A DNA stretch of 64,000 bases from Chelydra serpentina (GCA_037349315.1 JBAIAC010000059.1:7590001-7654000); one strand, 5' to 3'; shown: positions 24,860 through 37,239, numbered from the stretch's first letter. The notes: a model not told the origin generated them from the letters alone. A program made the numbers and translations.

Positions 24860-25910
24860 CTGTGAGTGCCTACTCAGGACAGACTGTCAAAAGCAAGGCA
24901 GACACCCCAAGCTGGTGGTATGTTCTATAGTTTAATTAGATTTCACCAAGACAGTAACAAATGTGAACTCCTAAATACTACCGTAGTCTCATAATGAAGC
25001 CACAGGCCCCTTAGACTGAAGTGTCTATCTTGCCATCTAGGCAAGCTGGCCTGTGTGATAGATGGTCAGTTACATCAAAAATCACAATAGATTCAGGTTA
25101 CACCCAGTTCCAAGAGACCAGTCACTCACCCAAGCCAATTTTTATCCTAGATCTCACACCAAAGACAGTGCTGGGTAGACAGTTCTATAGTATATGATCT
25201 GAAGGTTTATTGGCTAAGGAAAAAAAGAATGAGAGGTATTGTGAGGTTAAAGCTGGTAAAAAATATATGTACAGATGAGTCGTCATCTATAATTCCAAAT
25301 AGTAGCAGAGGTGTAGTAATCTGCCAGTTTCCCAAAAGTCTCTCAGGGTTACTCAGAGTAACTCTGGGGATCTCTGTCTTCTCGTTTGGTTGTTCTGCCC
25401 TTTTAGAATCCAAATAGTCCAGAGATGAAGAATTTTTTCTTGTGTCCATACTTATAGCCTCTTCTCATAGAAAACAAGCAGACAGGGTCACTACCCACGT
25501 GAGCTCTTTCTTGGATGGAGAGAGAGGAATGCATTTAGAGTCTTTGATCTCTGATCACCACACACAATGACCATTTGCTTTGAAAGGTGCAAAAATTAGC
25601 ACTTTCCTGTTAAAAGTCCAATGGCATTACACGAGGCATCTATCTTGTTTTAAGGGTTATTTAGTTACAGGGGTAAATGTAATATAAATGTTTGCTATTA
25701 CATTATAACAGGATACAGACAAATGAAAATGCAAGATCCTGATAGCTTTAATTAAGTTTAAACACCAGATACATTTAACAATCATTTTGATCTATACTAA
25801 TACATAGGTGAATTGGCCTTGCTTCCAGTTATACATTTCTAAGTGTTCAGTGAGGCCTGGGTCTTTGGCATGAGCTGGCACCTGGTCTGCCAATGTCATA
25901 CCCTACTTTC
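24860..25910 (-). mobile_element. Possible LTR-like or other retroelement block, unclassified
   Basis: A kilobase with a composition unlike the neighbouring intron, carrying phrases that I recall as dispersed in turtle genomes (for example around 25060-25110, ggtcagttacatcaaaaatc). On the minus strand an AATAAACC lies at 25205-25212, which could be a poly(A) signal. Neither ends nor target duplication could be defined. It could also be another kind of interspersed repeat. Confidence 0.3.
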
Positions 25911-27135
25911 TATTTTTATCAGTTAAGCTCCAGTTGTTGATAGCTTAATTTCCCCCCCTCTTTTCCCCTGAAACTCCCACTGAAGTCATTATGAGGTGGC
26001 TGTGCATTGCTAAGGACAGAATGTGGTACTTTCCTATTTGTTGACTGGGAATCCGCTATCACGTATGCAGATTTCCACTGGTATTTGGTCGTCTTCACAG
26101 TCCAAGTTCGTGTTTTGTTTTATACTAAATATTGTCAGGCTATCAAACTAAAAGACTTGGTTACATTTCCTTTACCCCTTGTTATTTTCAAAAATAGTTC
26201 ATTATTATCTTTGCCGGTCTCATTTCTAATTCTTTTATGCTATTAACATAAGCATAGATCTTGTATGACCCAATTCCCTTCTCAGCTTGGGGCAGAGAGG
26301 GGAAGGAAGGAAGCAAGCATTCTTGCAGTGTATCATTGTGTTTTTCATAGCAGAAGAGATGAGTTTTGTGATGCTTGCATCTCAATTTTTATTATACAGT
26401 AGTTTTCAGCTCCTTAAATTATGTTTTGCTCTCAGCTATAGTATTTGGGTACATTCAGTGTTTTAAATATGATATCAGCAGGGCTCAAATTGGGATGGGA
26501 TATGGCTGTATAGAATACCAGCACCTCTCCCAGGCTTTCTTAATGTCCTCCAGAATCTCAGATTTTATTTTATTTTTTAAAGTACATTTCCAGCTATTGT
26601 GGTAATGAAAAAAATCTTGAAAACATGAACCAAGTTCATTCAGTGATACATAAGAAGGGCCATGCATACTGGGTCAGACCAATGGTCTATCTAGCCCAGT
26701 ATCATGTTTTTTGACAATTGCCAATGCTGTCAGATGCTTCAGAGGGAATGAACAGAACAGGACAATTATTGAGTGATTTACCGCTGTCGGCCCCTCCCAG
26801 CTTCCGGTAGTTACAGTCTTAGGACAGCCAGAGCATGTGTGCCTGAGTTTGCAGATAGTCTGAAACAATACCTGTGAGTGGTACAAGTTGCATCATCCAT
26901 CTTCTGAGATGTCAGTATTGATATTTGAATGTCAGCATTATGATCTGTTTCAGGGCTTATCAAAATCTGGAAGAATGGACGGAAAAGATCTGTGAGTGTT
27001 CATTTTAGCAACGTGAGTGGGTGGGCTTGGGAGATCCCATTACTTGTGTCTTTTCCCCTTAATCAAGAAGGAACAACAAGCATCAAGGAGCATATAAGCC
27101 TCACTAAGGAGCCCACAAGTTTATTTGAATCCTAC
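25911..27135. other. Intronic sequence around a CR1 tail
   Basis: Apart from 26655-26870 (CR1), unique-looking. The segment 27011-27060 is an imperfect direct repeat of 27461-27510 on the other side of the Harbinger-like element. Confidence 0.5.
26655..26870 (-). mobile_element. CR1 3' UTR fragment, minus strand
   Basis: The + strand starts with ggccatgcatactgggtcag followed by accaatggtctatctagccc, the reverse complement of the CR1 3' end also seen at 50950-50980. A diverged 3' UTR follows (gggaatgaacagaacagg at 26744). No coding part remains. Confidence 0.8.
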
Positions 27136-27138
27136 TAA

Positions 27139-27432
27139 GGCTAGGTCCACACTGCCCGCCCGATTCGGCGGGTAGAGATCGATCTTCTGGGATCGATTTA
27201 TCGAGTCTCATCTGGACGCGATAAATCAATCCCAGAAGCACTCCCAGTCGACTGCGGAACTCCTGCTCGCCGAGAGGAGGAAGCGCTGTTGACGGAGGAG
27301 CCTGCCTGCGCTGCGTGGACCCGCAGTAAGTAACCTTAGTTCGATCTAGGAAACGTCGACTTCAGCTACGCTATTCTCGTAGCTGAAGTTGCGTTTCCTA
27401 GATCGATACCCTGCCCCAGTGTAGACCAGCCC
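27139..27432. mobile_element. Harbinger-like foldback element, copy 1, 3-bp TSD
   Basis: Ends GGCTAGGTCCACACTG and, inverted, GGGCTGGTCTACACTGGG; flanked by TAA (27136-27138 and 27433-27435). Two internal hairpins: gcgataaatc around 27220 with its arm at 27190, and acttcagctacg (27359-27370) with cgtagctgaagt (27378-27389). The 3-bp duplication fits PIF/Harbinger-type MITEs. Confidence 0.85.
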
Positions 27433-27435
27433 TAA

Positions 27436-29381
27436 GAGTGGTATCTCATTGTGGCATCTCAAGTGGGTGGAGCTTGGAAGAGTATCATTACCTCTTTCCT
27501 CCCCCCAGTTTGACCCCTGGAGTATCAGGTTAATTCCATTTAATCAATATATTGACCATATTACTTGCCAGTTCTGCATAAGCTAAAAAACGTGTATATT
27601 GTTATAGCCAATATCTAGAATCTAATTTTTTTTTTTTTTAAAACCAAACCTACATATTTTCACCCTAGATGATAGTTGACATGACCTGGATGCATGCTCC
27701 AGACGCTATGGCTCTTGTTTTTCTGGCACACTGTACATTGTAGTCCTCTCAGTTCCATAAATGCAACTCCCATTGATCACAGGAGAAAATCTAGCTTGCT
27801 GTTTGTTGAATGGAAACTAAGGTAACCACTGAAAGCATGTACTTAACTTTGAGACATAAGCACATGCCTGTTGAAGTCAATGGGACCTGCTTAAGTGCTT
27901 TCCTTAAGAGGGATGGAATTAAATTTGTGCTTAAGTGCTTTCCTGAGTTGGGCCTAGGTCATTATGCTTAGCTTCCAAGAAGCATATTAGCTTTGTTATT
28001 GGAGCACAGTTTCTCTGCAGTGCATTTTTTATTTTTAAAAGGTCATTCTGCTTAATCACCACTTTGAAATTTACCCATTATGTCACTAGTGGCTGTTTTA
28101 TTCCATTACCTTTTCAAAGTGCTCTTAGTAGCTAGGTTTTGCTGTTTATCATCTTGAATCAACAGCTCCCTAACAATTAGTTGTCAATGAAGCTAAAAGA
28201 TCTTTGTACCCTTGAAGCTTGTCCTGCCTTTGAAAACTTCTCAGTAACTCCAAAGGACTGAGGAATTTAAGCAGGTATTCAACTATTTGCTAAATAAGTA
28301 TTTTTGTTCCCTAGCACCTTTTGGAATCACTTACTAACCATTGCAGTACCAGCATTATCTAAACTCAGTCTGTCTGAAGGATTTTCTATATGGTTTGATT
28401 TCTCTTTCAACCTTAATGTACTTGCAGGATAACAAATAAAAACCTTGCATTTCAAAAGAACCTGTTATGCCAGCATTTCACACATACACAAGAATCAAAT
28501 TACTTGAAATACAGCCATCTCTTTGGTGAAGTGAGGCAACTGTTTCACAGTGCACAGGATCACTATACAGCAATTTAGGAAAAGAAGTGAAAAAGATGGT
28601 CATCCTGTTCGAATTCACCCAGAGCACTAGTTGGCTAACATGCCCCTCCCTTTTTTTTGGTGGGGGGAGCGTTGGGATCTTTAATGAATACAACTGTGAA
28701 AGATGGCACTCAATAATACCGAAGCCCCCAGTTTCCATTCAGACGAAGGAATGTCTACTGAGTCTACAGCAGCTACTGAATCTGATTAGGCCATCCTCAG
28801 AGGTCTCCAGTTCTTGTAGGGTGAGATTTTTAGTGTTGGTCTAACTCTCAATGGTAAAACCCTGTATCAGCAGAGAGAGCCTAACACTGAGCAATTTTTA
28901 AAATCCTACCAATATTGACTAAGCTTGACTCTGCTCAGGTCCTGCCTATGGGTATATTCCAGTGACTACCCACTGTCACATACTAATTGAGCAAAAATCC
29001 CAAAACATTGAGTCCACCTGCAATACCAACCAAAAACAGCAAGTGCCTGGTTCATCACTATTTTACTCCAGTTTTATACTGGCATAGGTCCAGAGAATTA
29101 ATACCCCCCCTCGAATAAGTTAACTGCTTAAGCATCTATCCTCAAACTGTAGGTGCTTTAAAACTAAATAAAACAGTATAAAAATAATACTACTAAGTGT
29201 ACATATTTAAAGACCCGCACTGTAACAGTTGCTGCCATAAAATGACTCCAGAACTGATTGCCTGTTTCTCTGCCACTCGCTAGAGTGCTGCAGGGAAGTG
29301 GGGGAGCTTATAGTTAGCTTCAGAGGTTCAATTGTCTCAGCTATCCAGGTCTCAGCTGCTGCTCTGTAGCAACAGTCAATG
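27436..29381. other. Intronic sequence, old palindromic trace
   Basis: catgcctgttgaagtcaatg at 27863, with gtgcttaagtgctttcct at 27928, is of the old cattgacttcaatggg style. The rest holds no recognised element. Confidence 0.5.
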
Positions 29382-29942
29382 TACAGAAACTCCTCACTAA
29401 AGTCATCCCGGTTAACGTTGTTTCGTTGTTACGTTGCTGATCAATTAGTGAACATGCTCGTTTAAAGTTGCGCAATGCTCCCTTATATTGTTGTTTGGCA
29501 GCCACCTGCTTTGTCCACTGCTTGCAGGAAGAGCAGCCCATTGGAGCTAGCTGTTGGGGGCTTGGAACCAGGGTGGACCGGCAGCCCCCCTATCAGCACC
29601 CCGCTCCCCTAAGTTTCCTGTGTGGCAGCTGCCCAGCAGGCTATCAATTGCCGGCAGTTCAGCTGTCCCTCCCCCCACTGCCATGTGCTGCTCCTGCCCT
29701 CTGCCTTGGAGCTGCTCCCGGGAGCCTCCTGCTTGCTGGAGGCAGGGGAGAGGGGGGACTAATGTCAGGGTGTCCCCTTGCTCCTGCCCCCTGCTTACTC
29801 TATCTCCATAGAGCAGGGGGGAAACACGACAGGGCTCAGGATGGAGGGAGCTTGCTGGCAGCAGGGGCTTTCTCAACTTGCTGATCTACTTAAAAAGGCA
29901 GTGTACTTACAGTGGCGTCAGCGTACTTGAAGGGCAATGCGT

Positions 29943-29943
29943 G

Positions 29944-29989
<46 letters not shown>

Positions 29990-30032
29990 CCACACACACC
30001 CCCCCACACACACCCCCCCACACACACCCCTA
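29943..30032. repeat. (CT)n(CA)n/(CCCA)n compound microsatellite
   Basis: About 25 bp of CT, then CA repeats interrupted by runs of C, inside the Tigger-like element. It produces long Ser/Leu/His/Thr/Pro frames on + that are not genes. Confidence 0.97.
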
Positions 30033-30265
30033 CCTCTCTGTCTCGGTCTGCCATGCTGTCTCCTCTCCCTCCATTCGTGCTGCCTTGTAGAGTGTGAGGT
30101 TACATTAACAACAATGTGTTAACCCTTGAGGGCTCAGCTATTCTGGTTCATCATTTAACAGTAAGGCATTCCCAGGGAAATATCCCACCCTCTGACTTCA
30201 CCACCTCAACCAAGCTTCAGTCATCATTGCAGTGTACAGTATTAAATTGTTTGTTTAAAACTTAT

Positions 30266-30300
30266 AGTGTGTGTGTGTGTGTGTATGTATACATATATAA
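30266..30300. repeat. (GT)n microsatellite followed by TA-rich run
   Basis: About ten GT units, then gtatgtatacatatataata; also inside the Tigger-like element. Confidence 0.95.
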
Positions 30301-30456
30301 TATAGTCTTTTGTCTGGTGAAAAACATTTCCCTGGAACCTAATCCCCACCTATTTACATGAATTCTTATGGGGAAATTGGATTTGCTTAACATCATTTCG
30401 CTTAAAGTCGCATTTTTCAGGAACATAACTACAACGTTAAGTGAGGAGTTACTGTA

Positions 30457-33099
30457 TTGGTTATTTTAAGCAAACCTATGGGCTTTTCTAACAAACAGGT
30501 TTCTGAGTGTGATGAAAATTGTTATCATGGGGATGATTTCTTTGAAAAAACCAATTTATTTTTGTGTTACAGTAATTCATAGTTTATTTAAAAAATGATC
30601 ATTAGTATGCCTGAAAGTCCGGAACATCAGGCTCCATATTCTTTGAAGTCCTTTCTAATGTTGCTGGCAAATTGGCTATTTGCCAGTTGGAGAGAGGTGA
30701 TTGTTTCTTTTCAAAACATTGAAGGCACAAACCAATGGATATAGAATGCATTAATAATATTTGATACTTAATAAAGCATCTTTCGTATAATCTTGCTGAG
30801 GAAACTGATTGTATTTTAAAAATGCATATTTCCTTTGATAGTCTCTCTTGTACAAGTTCAGAACCTCCATACCATATCAAGGCCTCCCAGGCTTATAGAA
30901 CATGTATGGTAACTTTGCCAGTAGGGCATAAGGACTTACGGCTGATCTGATACATCTGCTTGCACATGCACCAGTGTAGATTGAATGGTAATGAAAATGT
31001 ATCTTATAGAACTAACAGCTGTCTGGATATATAGTGTGTTCAGATCAGAGAGCGGGCTAACTCCAATGAATACCAGAGAAATATATGGACCTCAGTATGG
31101 GCCTCTTCCTGTGAGGTTCCGAGCGCTGAACGTGTGTAACATGCTACAAGATTTGGCTCCAAGACACCATATGTTCTACTGGTTTTCTTTCAGCACAGAT
31201 TAAAAGATACAGAACTAGGTTATTTAGCAAGAATAGCAGAGATTTTTCTTGTCACAAATGTCTTTGTACAGTTCATTGGTTTTTCTCTTTTAAGTAATTT
31301 ATTCAGTTTTAATAATTATAGGATGACAAAAGCAAAATCTATAGGTCAGATCACCTTCAGATTTCTACTATAACTCTGTTATACAAGCTTATAGCTTTCT
31401 CAAGCTCTGTAATTTTGAGATAAACCTTCCATGCTTAGCACAGAGATAATTATTTTTTTTATTGAATGATTAAGGAAAATCCATTCAGCCATTTCTGAGA
31501 TACAGGAAAGTGTGTGCGTGTCAGGGATGCACAGACAATACTTTAAATTTAAATTGAAACACTTTCCACACACACACTGCCACCTTCCTAAAGGTTTTGG
31601 ATTCCTCCCCGGCATAGGATATGTGATGAGCGCTCTATGAAGAAGAATCTGTTACACAGTAAAGGCATTATTTAACTAAAAGAGACACAAAATTATATTG
31701 CAAGTCCTGGGAACATAAAACATAGACAATACATGAGACAATAAGGGGAAGTTGTGGAAATGAGGTGGTGTAACAGAGTAGGGCTTCCTGGTTCTATGTA
31801 TGATCCAAAGCTTGGAATAGGCTTATTTTTTGATTCAAAGGAAATTTCAACCCCTGATTTTTTGGACTATGATGTCGCTTGAAGATCTCAGTACCGTTGA
31901 AAATTAATCCAGACTCATTCTCTGATTTGACCTAGAACCTGAAAACCAAACCTGGTATCAGACCAGATCCAGATGTTTACTCTGTCTCTTGGGGTTATCT
32001 CTACTTTAAAGTGGTTGCCGAAGACACTTTTGGTAGAAGATCCTTTGTGCTGATTTAACTTTAAAATGCTATACAAGTTATAAATCCAGGAAAAGACAAC
32101 TCCTAGTGCAACTCTGCATATGTAATATTGAGTGCATTTGGAACGAGGGAGAAAATGCAGGATGTTGTTTGGGAGAAAAATACACTAATATCAGTGGTAT
32201 TTTTATCGATGTTGCTTCAGCAAACTGATCCATGGAAATACTGAGTTTTATGTCTAGGTGGTTGAAGTATATATTAAGAATGTCAATATTCTTAAAACAA
32301 ATTATGGTACGCTCCGTGAAGTTCATTATATCTCATTGGCAGAAGTTTAAGTATAAAGGTCTTAAACCAGTAAGTGACTGCATACATAAATTCTTATTCA
32401 TAACATACATATGTTTCCTGCTTTCTAAAATGAATTTTAATATTTTATATTGCTGGTGTAGGGCATAAAAAGTTATGGCACTTTCAGCAGACCCTTACAT
32501 TTTTGCATGAGTTTCAATGAAATTTTTCTGCAGACTTTGTGATGGGGTCTCTCAGTCTCCAATATTATAACTAAGAGTCAATCAGATATTTTCAGTAATT
32601 AAATTTTGGTTTTAAAATGTGATTAAAAAATCAGCATCAATCATTGGTTTGCACATTGAGGGAGCAGATAATTTCCTTTGTGTAAAAGCAAAGGATGGCC
32701 AAAACTCATCCCTTAACAGCAACATACAACACTGTGTCCATGCTAAAACTAAGGTCAGAGATTGGGCTGGAGGTCACTTCACTTGATGGTTGTAGTCTTT
32801 TGGTGAATGCAGAAGGTTAAGACAATGCAAATACCAGAATAAAAAATTAAGCTGCCTGGTCCACCTATTGAATGAACAACTGCACAGAAGGAAAGAAGAT
32901 TCAACTCAAAAGAGTTTAAAATATGACTGTCCACTACCAATACTTAGCTGGGTAATATTTTCTCAATCATAGCTCTAGAAATTTAATATTAACTATTGTA
33001 AAAGATTGTATAAATCTTCACTGTAATGCACTATTAGGAAACAACACAGTGTAATAACCCTGGTTTGACATGGGTAATTGGATATAAGGGGAGACTTTA
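30457..33099. other. Intronic sequence, nothing recognised
   Basis: 2.6 kb of AT-rich sequence with frames under 95 codons and no repeat I can name. T-run at 31452-31460. Confidence 0.5.
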
Positions 33100-33545
33100 T
33101 TTCTTGGGAGACTGGATTAGGGAGGTAAATAGATCAGCAGGCTTGGGAAAAGACTGTCTGTGCTAACCAAGATAGGTAAATAGCTCAGTAAACTAAGACA
33201 CACAGTGTCTGAACTAGGGACTTGGGAACACCCCAGGAACCATTTACAAAGTACAAGATAAGTCGGAAACGTAAAGATGAGGTAGAGAGTAAGTTGTATC
33301 TGGACAGAGTATGCTGTATGAGGATTAGTTCTTACAAAGTTACCCAGCCAATCCCAAAATGTGTGGTGCAGTGTGTAGTAAATGCAGTGTGATGTGTAAA
33401 TGTATATAAAGGAAGAATTTCTGTGTAACTGGATGTGTGTGGTACGCTCTATACCCACCCCCTATGTTTGAATCTGATCAACTCAGCATAGCTTTGCTGT
33501 ATTGCCAAATAAAGGAACTGGAGTTAGACTGAATTCTTGGGGAAC
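33100..33545 (+). mobile_element. Probable solo LTR
   Basis: Contains a TATA-like tatataaagg at 33403-33412 and, about 100 nt later, a poly(A) signal AATAAAGG at 33508-33515, the U3-R layout of a retroviral LTR. The AATAAA is followed by a short U5-like piece ending near 33545 (ggggaaca). No target duplication was found and the 5' limit is uncertain. No internal viral genes are present. Confidence 0.45.
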
Positions 33546-33655
33546 AGATGGAAGAGGTCTTGGGGGAGACCCAACATAATGTACATAAGACTATGGATCT
33601 CCTTGGACAGAATATTAAAGGGATCAAACAGTATTTTATATAAATCACTTGTCAG

Positions 33656-33778
33656 TAGGGTGACCAGATAGCAAGTGTGAAAAATCGGGACGGGGGTGAG
33701 GGGTAAAAGGAGCCTAAATAAGAAAAAGACCCCAAAATCGGGACTGTCCCTATAGAATCGGGACATCTGGTCACCCTA
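33656..33778. mobile_element. 123-bp hAT MITE, family B copy 2, 8-bp TSD
   Basis: Same ends as copy 1 (TAGGGTGACCAGATA / TAGGGTGACCAGATG), flanked by perfect cttgtcag (33648-33655 and 33779-33786). Same orientation as copies 1 and 3. Confidence 0.93.
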
Positions 33779-34403
33779 CTTGTCAGGTTTTTATTTTTTT
33801 TAATCTAAACTTTTTGCAGTTCAATATTTTGAGATGCAGATGGGGATCTGAAGAGGGAAACCACATTTATGTTCATAATAAATAACCCAATAGATTTCTT
33901 TGGTGTATGATATTTTTTTTAAATAGGTCTCTTTGCGGGCATGTTTGCTAGTCGCCATTTAGACATCTCTTAAAATATGTTTTTTTACTGAAAGTTTAAT
34001 TTAATTTTCTTGTTGCAGCGACCTCTGGTGATCAACACATTTTGTGCATTATGTTCAAGCCTCCTCCTTTCCCTCCCCAAGAAACCCAACTACTCTACAT
34101 TCTAAGACTGTTGAGGTTTTGAAGGCCTTCATAGGAAGCAAGATGCCTGCTTTCTACTCCCCCCACACATCGCACCAAAATCTTATCCACACAGGTTAAC
34201 AGAGGAGGATTTGAATCTGAGCCCCGGCACTGAAGGGATCACTATTCAATCTAACACAAGCCAGTATATTTTGTACTGCTTTGGTGCAGACTTGAACATC
34301 CATTAAACTTTTTCAGCTGTGTCCCGAGAGTGAGAGCTGAACTGCTTTAAGGGCCAAAGCATGCGGGAAGGGAGACTGTGGTGCAGTGGTGCAGCCTCAC
34401 TGC

Positions 34404-34533
34404 TAGAGGGCGGGCAGTGGCAGATTATCACATGAGCCCACGGGGCCCATGCCCAGAGGACCCAGCAAATTTGGGGTCCCTGGAAAAATCTCCCCCTGAC
34501 ACAGTCCCAGGGCTGGAGGGGCCATCACTCCTT
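34404..34533. repeat. ~130-bp block shared with 36.2 kb, flanked by 10-bp direct repeats
   Basis: The block from tagagggcgggcagtggc to cactcctt matches 36220-36350 with about two differences. It is flanked by gcctcactgc at 34394-34403 and 34534-34543. Either a shorter mobile derivative of the 36161 element or a locally copied segment. Confidence 0.7.
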
Positions 34534-35715
34534 GCCTCACTGCAATTGAAGAAGAACAATTAGTATCCCATTGGGCTATTTCTAGAACTATACTTCGGTT
34601 ACTCTGGCAGATCATCTTGATGCAAGCTACAGTTCGCTCTCCTTCATGGTTCTGAGCCTTAAGTCTGGTTGAACTCCAGTTGGCGTGGGCCCAGGTCCCG
34701 AGGGGCAGTGGAGGCAAAGATGGCTGTAGAGCACCTTTGTGTTCCCTTGGGATCAGTTGGGGATTGCTTCAGGTTTAGGACTGCTCTAAATTATGCCAAA
34801 TTCTGAGGCCCTCTAGGCACCGTTGCACTGCCTGGGGATTGCTGCTGTGCAGGATAGTCCACTCACATCCCCAACCTGCCCCTTGGCCAGATCTGTGTCT
34901 AGGGTGAGTGCTGGATGAAGCTGGAATTGCCCCTGGCTATGCTGGCTCTCCAGCCCATGGATTCCCCATACCATGGAAATCCGCAGCTTTATGGCTCCAT
35001 TGCACTGCAATGGTAGTGCAAAGTGGGCCAGGATTTGCCCCCACGCTTGTAAGAAGCCTGTTCTTTGCAAAGACATACCCAAGGAGAGTAGTTGGATCTT
35101 AACAGGAGCTGCCTTCTTTTTATCAGTACCCCACATCTATTAGTTAAAAATGAAAACCCAGCACACCCAGGCTATGCTTTTACTACCCAAGAAATTAGAT
35201 TGCTGTTGATGGCTTCCAACAGGCTTATGCTGATATTCCCTTTTCAGCCTCTTGCAATGTATTAACTCATCCCATTATTTCACAGTTGAGGGAACCTGAT
35301 AATATGAACCTCACCATGTGAATTCAAAGAGCTCCTGGATCTTTGTATCATCAAAATCAGACTCATCTGAGGTTTATTTGTTTGGTTTTGGTTTTTTTAC
35401 AAGGAGGGAGCCTTGCAGATAATTGTTGAACAGTGGGATTGATTAGCACCATTACTGGGAACAATGGCATGATTTTATGAAGGCGTTTTTGGTGTTTCCC
35501 TCTTGAACTGGGGCTAATATTAAATGAATGCTATTAGTAATGATAATAGTAAAGCTCCTTGACAGTCTGCTTTTTGTAAAAGAAGAACCTGATCCTGCAT
35601 TCCTTGCATACCCAATTTTCCCACTGACTTCAATGGGACTTCTGGATGTGCGAAGAATGAATATAAATTGAGCCTCTAGAGTGTAGTGAACTACCTATTA
35701 ATTATTTAAAATATT

Positions 35716-35837
35716 AGGTCAGATTCTGATACCCTTATTTGCATAATGCTTCTCCATGTATAGGTCCACTGATTTCATTGGCACTATCTGAAGAGGTAAG
35801 AGGCTACTCATGAGCAAGGGTGGCAGAATCTGGTCCA
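35716..35837. mobile_element. Short palindromic MITE
   Basis: Left aggtcagattctgataccct, right (inverted) ggaccagattctgccaccct. The centre ccactgatttcattggcac is near-palindromic. One of several dispersed copies of this style in the window. Confidence 0.55.
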
Positions 35838-36160
35838 GAGTTTATACATAGTTCTTACTCAGGTAAACTCCCTTTGAGGTCAGCTTTACTGGGAGCAAGT
35901 TTGGACTTTGGCCTCAGGAATTGATTGATTCAATATTATTATTATTATATCAAATAAAAAGGGAAAAAATCTAGTTAGCAGAAGAAAAACTAAATTAATA
36001 TCAATCCCCTGTCAGCCACGTAGTGACTTTTGTTGGGGAAGGATTTAGAAGTAAAGCAACCCCTTTGTTGGAAGCACTATCACTGCAGTTGTTTGCACTC
36101 CATTTTTGTGCCTTTGCTGACCCTCTTCCCTATGGTTTACACTATTAAAAGCCTTGTAAG

Positions 36161-36558
36161 CATGGGCGACACATAATGGAGGCTAGGGGAGGCTTAGCCT
36201 TCCCCAAACCTCACACCGCTAGAGGGCGGGCAGTGGCAGATTATCACATGAGCCCACGGGGCCCATGCCCAGAGGACCCAGCAAATTTGGGGTCTCTGGA
36301 AAAATCTCCCCCTGACACAGTCCCAGGGCTGGAGGGGCCATCACTCCCTGCCACAGTAGCACAGAGCTTTTCAGGTCTTGGGGCCGCCCTTGGGGGAGGG
36401 GTCAGAAATGAGTCAGCAGGGGGAAGAGGCGACGTGGAGGTGGAACGGGGGTGTAGCTGTGGGCCATGGCGGGCTGAGAGCGGGAAGTGTAGCTTCGGCT
36501 GGAAGAGGTGGGACAAAGGGCTAGCCTCCCCCAGGGGAAGCTTCACCTGCCACCCATG
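36161..36558. mobile_element. 398-bp hAT-type element, 8-bp TSD
   Basis: Perfect cttgtaag on both sides (36153-36160 and 36559-36566). Ends CATGGGCGACA and, inverted, CATGGGTGGCAGGTGAAGC; inside these, ggaggctaggggaggcttag (36178) pairs with the cctcccccaggggaagctt region (36525). Positions 36219-36352 are nearly identical to 34403-34536. Confidence 0.87.
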
Positions 36559-36699
36559 CTTGTAAGCTACCTTGAATCACTGCGTCTTAGCATTTTGACA
36601 CAATAAAAACATGGAGGTTGTTCCCAAATTTCAGAAACCTTGTTTCAGCTGGTGGTGGCTTCATTAGTGAGTTCTGTGTAGAATGAGCTTTCAGAGCAT

Positions 36700-37239
36700 G
36701 GTGGATTGATTTTAAATCAGTAATGTGTAAATCACCAATTTTAATTAAGATTTAAATTAGCAAGCAGAAAATCTTGATTTAAATCAATTTGAATTGTTTT
36801 GCATTTATATATTTTAGTTAGTTTCCTAAAGAAAAGTTTCTCATTTGTTGGTTATCATTAAAACATGTAGATTTGCAATGTAATATAGCCTTTACATAAT
36901 ATTGGTACTTATTTTTGCTAACTAGAAGATAAACTACATCTATACATATTTATTTAAGCTTACATTATTTCGTATTAAGTGTTACATTTTTATTTTGATA
37001 GAATATGGTGAGTGCATTTCTTATTTACTAGATTAATTTTTTGTTTTTTGTTAAGTTGCATTCGGATGGAAATTGGAATTCAATTAATGCATAAAAATAG
37101 CATTTTAAAACTCTTTATTAGTTAAATAAAACTACCTTAAATGTGCTGGGTACATAAGGGAAAAAAGTTTAACAAAACATGTTTTGCATTTAAAACTAGC
37201 TGATTTATTGGACAAAGGAAGTATTATCTTTAGGTAGTG
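36700..37239. repeat. AT-rich block with GATTTAAATC palindromes
   Basis: Repeated taaatca / gatttaaat words (36706-36795), then a long AT-rich stretch that I associate with an old DNA-transposon family. Ends at the Penelope-like element. No frame. Confidence 0.4.

Larger units (their letters stand above)
29384..30454. mobile_element. 1.07-kb Tigger-like element with TA target duplication
   Basis: Ends CAGAAACTCCTCACTAAAGT and, inverted, CAGTAACTCCTCACTTAACG, both flanked by TA (29382-29383 and 30455-30456). The right inner region (gcgacttta, then gaatccaatttccccataag-like wording on the other strand) resembles Tc1/mariner Tigger termini. No transposase frame remains: the middle has a GC-rich block (29540-29880) and two microsatellites. 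Non-autonomous TcMar-type is the best call. Confidence 0.8.
33787..36152. other. Intronic sequence with small repeats
   Basis: Contains the 130-bp block and the MITE at 35716 listed separately. cccactgacttcaatgggac at 35620 is another old palindromic trace. The stretch 34560-35050 has repeat-like phrasing (gggccaggatttgcccccac) but no ends. Confidence 0.5.

Noticed and set aside
29878..30122. Low-complexity Ser/Leu/His/Thr/Pro frames
   Set aside because: Products of a CT/CA microsatellite.
29943..30300. CRISPR-like or other spaced repeat array
   Set aside because: Simple di- and tetranucleotide repeats; no spacers of regular length anywhere in the window.
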